DNA from: Dawidia cretensis
GTDB lineage: Bacteria; Bacteroidota; Bacteroidia; Cytophagales; Cyclobacteriaceae
Assembly (NCBI RefSeq): GCF_018598175.1
Contig: NZ_JAHESE010000001.1
Coordinates: forward strand, 496,001 to 560,000
Direction of reading: 5' to 3'
DNA length: 64,000 nucleotides
In this document: positions 62,351 through 64,000 of the stretch, piece after piece
Numbering within the stretch: position 1 is the stretch's first letter
How the letters are laid out: the number at the start of each line of letters is the position of its first letter
The notes under the pieces: model-generated
Told to the model about the DNA's origin: nothing
The model's input: the letters and a program-made list of their open reading frames with translations, nothing else
Database searches by the model: none
Made by a program: the position numbers and the translations under genes

Positions 62351-63109
62351 ATGGCAAAAAAATCAAAGAAAAAGGAAATAGAAACACCGGCGTTTCAACA
62401 AAGCCTGGAAGAAGAGCAACGTATCCGCCAGGCATTTCAAGACAAAGATTGGGCCGAGATCAAAAGCTCGAACAGCTGGGTGATCTTTAAAGTAATGTCC
62501 GAATTTGTAGAAGGCTTTGACAAGCTCGCAAAGATCGGCCCCTGCGTAACCATCTTTGGCTCAGCCCGCGTAAAGCCCAGCAATCCCTACTATAAAATGG
62601 CCGACGAAATTGCCTTTCAACTGGTGAAACATGGCTACGGTGTCATCACCGGCGGTGGCCCCGGGATAATGGAAGCCGGCAACAGAGGCGCCAACCGCGC
62701 AAAAGGAAAATCCGTAGGCTTAAATATTTATCTACCCCACGAGCAAAAAGGAAATATATACATCGACCCCGACAAGCTCATCACATTCGACTACTTCTTC
62801 GTGCGCAAGGTAATGTTCGTAAAATACTCCCAGGGATTCATCGTAATGCCCGGCGGCTTCGGCACACTCGACGAGCTAATGGAAGCATTAACATTGATCC
62901 AAACGAAGAAAATTGGAAGATTCCCCATCGTCCTGGTAGGAAAAAAATTCTGGAGCGGACTCGTCGAATGGTGGAAGAAGGTATTAGTAGCAGAAAAGAT
63001 GATCGACGCCGACGACCACTATCTCTTCGAAGTAGTAGACACCCCAGAAGACGCCGTAAAAGTCATCGAAGAATTCTATTCCAAATATCTACTCTCCCCC
63101 AACTTCTAA
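62351..63109 (+). CDS. TIGR00730 Rossmann-fold protein (LOG family)
   Basis: 252 residues. GGGPGIMEAGNRGA and PGGFGTLDELMEALTLIQT are the family's phosphate-binding and catalytic motifs; members hydrolyse nucleoside 5'-monophosphates, releasing the base (cytokinin-activating LOG type). A Lys/Glu-rich N-terminal extension of about 35 residues precedes the domain. It follows the SDR gene by 49 nt on the same strand. A structured intergenic segment follows. Confidence 0.92.
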   Translation: MAKKSKKKEIETPAFQQSLEEEQRIRQAFQDKDWAEIKSSNSWVIFKVMSEFVEGFDKLAKIGPCVTIFGSARVKPSNPYYKMADEIAFQLVKHGYGVITGGGPGIMEAGNRGANRAKGKSVGLNIYLPHEQKGNIYIDPDKLITFDYFFVRKVMFVKYSQGFIVMPGGFGTLDELMEALTLIQTKKIGRFPIVLVGKKFWSGLVEWWKKVLVAEKMIDADDHYLFEVVDTPEDAVKVIEEFYSKYLLSPNF

Positions 63110-63115
63110 CGGTAC

Positions 63116-63209
63116 GGTGACATCTGGTTCAAGTCTTCCGACCGAAGGGAGGGCGACTTGGACCTGCCCCAATGCCAGTCTTCAGACTGGCGAGGGCCGT
63201 AGTGTCACC
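63116..63209 (+). other. candidate structured RNA, three-way junction
   Basis: On paper this 94-nt segment folds into one closing stem GGTGACA/TGTCACC (63116-63122 with 63203-63209), a 10-bp arm (63126-63135 with 63155-63164, one G-U) and a second arm (63166-63169 with 63194-63197, then an 8-bp stem 63174-63181 with 63184-63191). Another stem, GCACC/GGTGC (63212-63216, 63228-63232), and a terminator follow. It may be a 3'-UTR-derived RNA or a palindromic repeat; it is not known to match any RNA family. Confidence 0.5.
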
Positions 63210-63240
63210 AAGCACCAAGCAAGCGAAGGTGCGTCACACA

Positions 63241-63270
63241 AAAAGGCCCCGACACTGCCGGGGCCCTTTT
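63241..63270. terminator. bidirectional terminator
   Basis: GGCCCCG (63245-63251) pairs with CGGGGCC (63259-63265), with A-run before and T-run after. It can stop the LOG transcript and the htpG transcript, which converge. Confidence 0.85.
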
Positions 63271-63297
63271 GTATATATATAGCTGACTGAATTAAGA

Positions 63298-64000
63298 CTA
63301 CGAAACCAACTCAACACTCCGCTTAATAAAGCTCGTCAAATCCGCCCCCGTCAACATACCCTGCGACAGCAACGCCAAATCAAACGACTGCTTCGCCAGC
63401 TTGATCTTCTGCTCTTCCGCGTCAGCCTTCAGGATCTTCTGCACAATCCCATGGTTACCATTCACAGCCACCGCATAATTATCCGGCATCTGACCCATAA
63501 AAGCATAACCGCCACCACCAAGCTTCGCCATATCCTTCATCCGGCGCATAAACTCACTCAACGTAATCAACACCGGCAAATCATCGGGTGACAGCGCTTC
63601 AATCGCCACCGTAAAGCTCTTATTATTAATAGCCTTCTCAAAGATGCCCTTCACCTGCTCCTGCTCTTCGTTGCTCAGCACACTCTCAGTCTTGCTGTCT
63701 GTATCCACCAGCTTATCCGCCGTCTCGCTATCAACACGCTTCAGCTGCGTCTTCTCCAGCTTCTGCTCGAGCGTATTGATAAAGTGACTATCCAACACAC
63801 CGTCTAACACCAGCACATCATAGGCTTTATTTTTAGCCGCCTGAATAAAGCTATCTTGCTTACCCGGATCAGATGAATAGATATACACCAGGTTGCCGTC
63901 TTTGTCCGTCTGCGTAGCTTTCACCTTCTCTTTGTATTCCTCAATCGTAGCATACTTGCCGTCGGTATTTTTCAACAGGACAAAATCCTTCGCCTTATCG
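63298..64000 (-). CDS. htpG: HtpG, Hsp90 family chaperone (partial, 3' part)
   Basis: The gene runs off the right edge: 234 C-terminal residues are seen, starting DKAKDFVLLKNTDGKYAT, which continues the HtpG frame beyond 64000. The middle-domain end (YIYSSDPGKQDSFIQ) and the C-terminal dimerisation region (VNGNHGIVQKILK...AKQSFDLALLSQGML) match HtpG. It is an ATP-dependent chaperone in the cytosol. Its apparent start at 63975 is only an internal TTG. Confidence 0.9.
   Translation of the reverse strand, partial: DKAKDFVLLKNTDGKYATIEEYKEKVKATQTDKDGNLVYIYSSDPGKQDSFIQAAKNKAYDVLVLDGVLDSHFINTLEQKLEKTQLKRVDSETADKLVDTDSKTESVLSNEEQEQVKGIFEKAINNKSFTVAIEALSPDDLPVLITLSEFMRRMKDMAKLGGGGYAFMGQMPDNYAVAVNGNHGIVQKILKADAEEQKIKLAKQSFDLALLSQGMLTGADLTSFIKRSVELVS

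Overview
The window reads as a stretch of chromosome from a Bacteroidota bacterium, most likely a Cytophagales relative (Chryseolinea/Ohtaekwangia type). The support is: TAnnTTTG promoter boxes just upstream of start codons with no Shine-Dalgarno sequence, a CarboxypepD-regulated TonB receptor, DUF4199 and DUF6249-like proteins, many lipoproteins, and housekeeping genes with Bacteroidota-like sequence (lptB, recJ, prfA, asd, lysA, pdxJ, htpG). GC content is about one half by eye. There is no rRNA, tRNA, CRISPR array, integrase, transposase or prophage gene. It is a core-genome window with a few accessory patches.

Layout. 73-4285 (minus): three consecutive TPM-domain genes and a DUF885 lipoprotein. 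4393-12075: a UPF0316-type membrane protein, a GH3-family protein, an operon of a glycine-rich secreted protein, recJ and lptB, a coiled-coil/SPOR-like exported protein and fumC. 12165-16497: an ECF sigma factor with a coupled membrane protein (possible anti-sigma factor), a divergent small membrane protein, and a coupled pair of M16 peptidases. 16705-21197: a BaiN-type flavoprotein, a degenerate receiver protein, and a three-gene overlapping signalling operon (multi-TM protein, HisKA_3 kinase, NarL-type regulator). 21297-28947: a Cys/Met PLP enzyme, tag, an M28 peptidase, two tandem Kazal-inhibitor lipoproteins, prfA, lemA, asd. 29000-38959: a lamin-tail protein, pdxJ, YqeY, CvpA, two alpha/beta hydrolases around a CBS protein, lysA, dsbD. 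39048-48603: pirin, several unknowns, an AlkC-type glycosylase, proline dehydrogenase, a membrane-anchored LuxR-type regulator with DUF4199, a creatininase-family enzyme, a lytic transglycosylase and an FMN reductase. 48721-54653: YraN, a DUF6338-like protein, lipB with an overlapping unknown gene and an exonuclease, a phosphatase and a MoxR ATPase. 55060-59197: a TonB receptor and a beta-helix lipoprotein. 59385-64000: an orphan Bacteroidota family gene that looks frameshifted, an exported coiled-coil protein, a YfcH-type epimerase, a LOG-family protein and the 3' part of htpG.

Most interesting signals. (1) Two intergenic stretches (27748-27901 and about 60479-60620) are built of degenerate 11-nt units in phase with each other and share an identical 18-nt block. 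No standard feature type explains them. (2) A 94-nt segment at 63116-63209 folds on paper into a three-way junction and is followed by a further stem and a terminator; it is a candidate structured RNA or palindromic repeat. (3) A receiver-domain protein lacks every phosphorylation residue. (4) A LuxR-type regulator is anchored by two membrane helices next to repeated AAAGTACCG boxes. (5) Several TAnnTTTG boxes sit 17-18 nt before the start codon and overlap in-frame TTG codons, which settles those starts.
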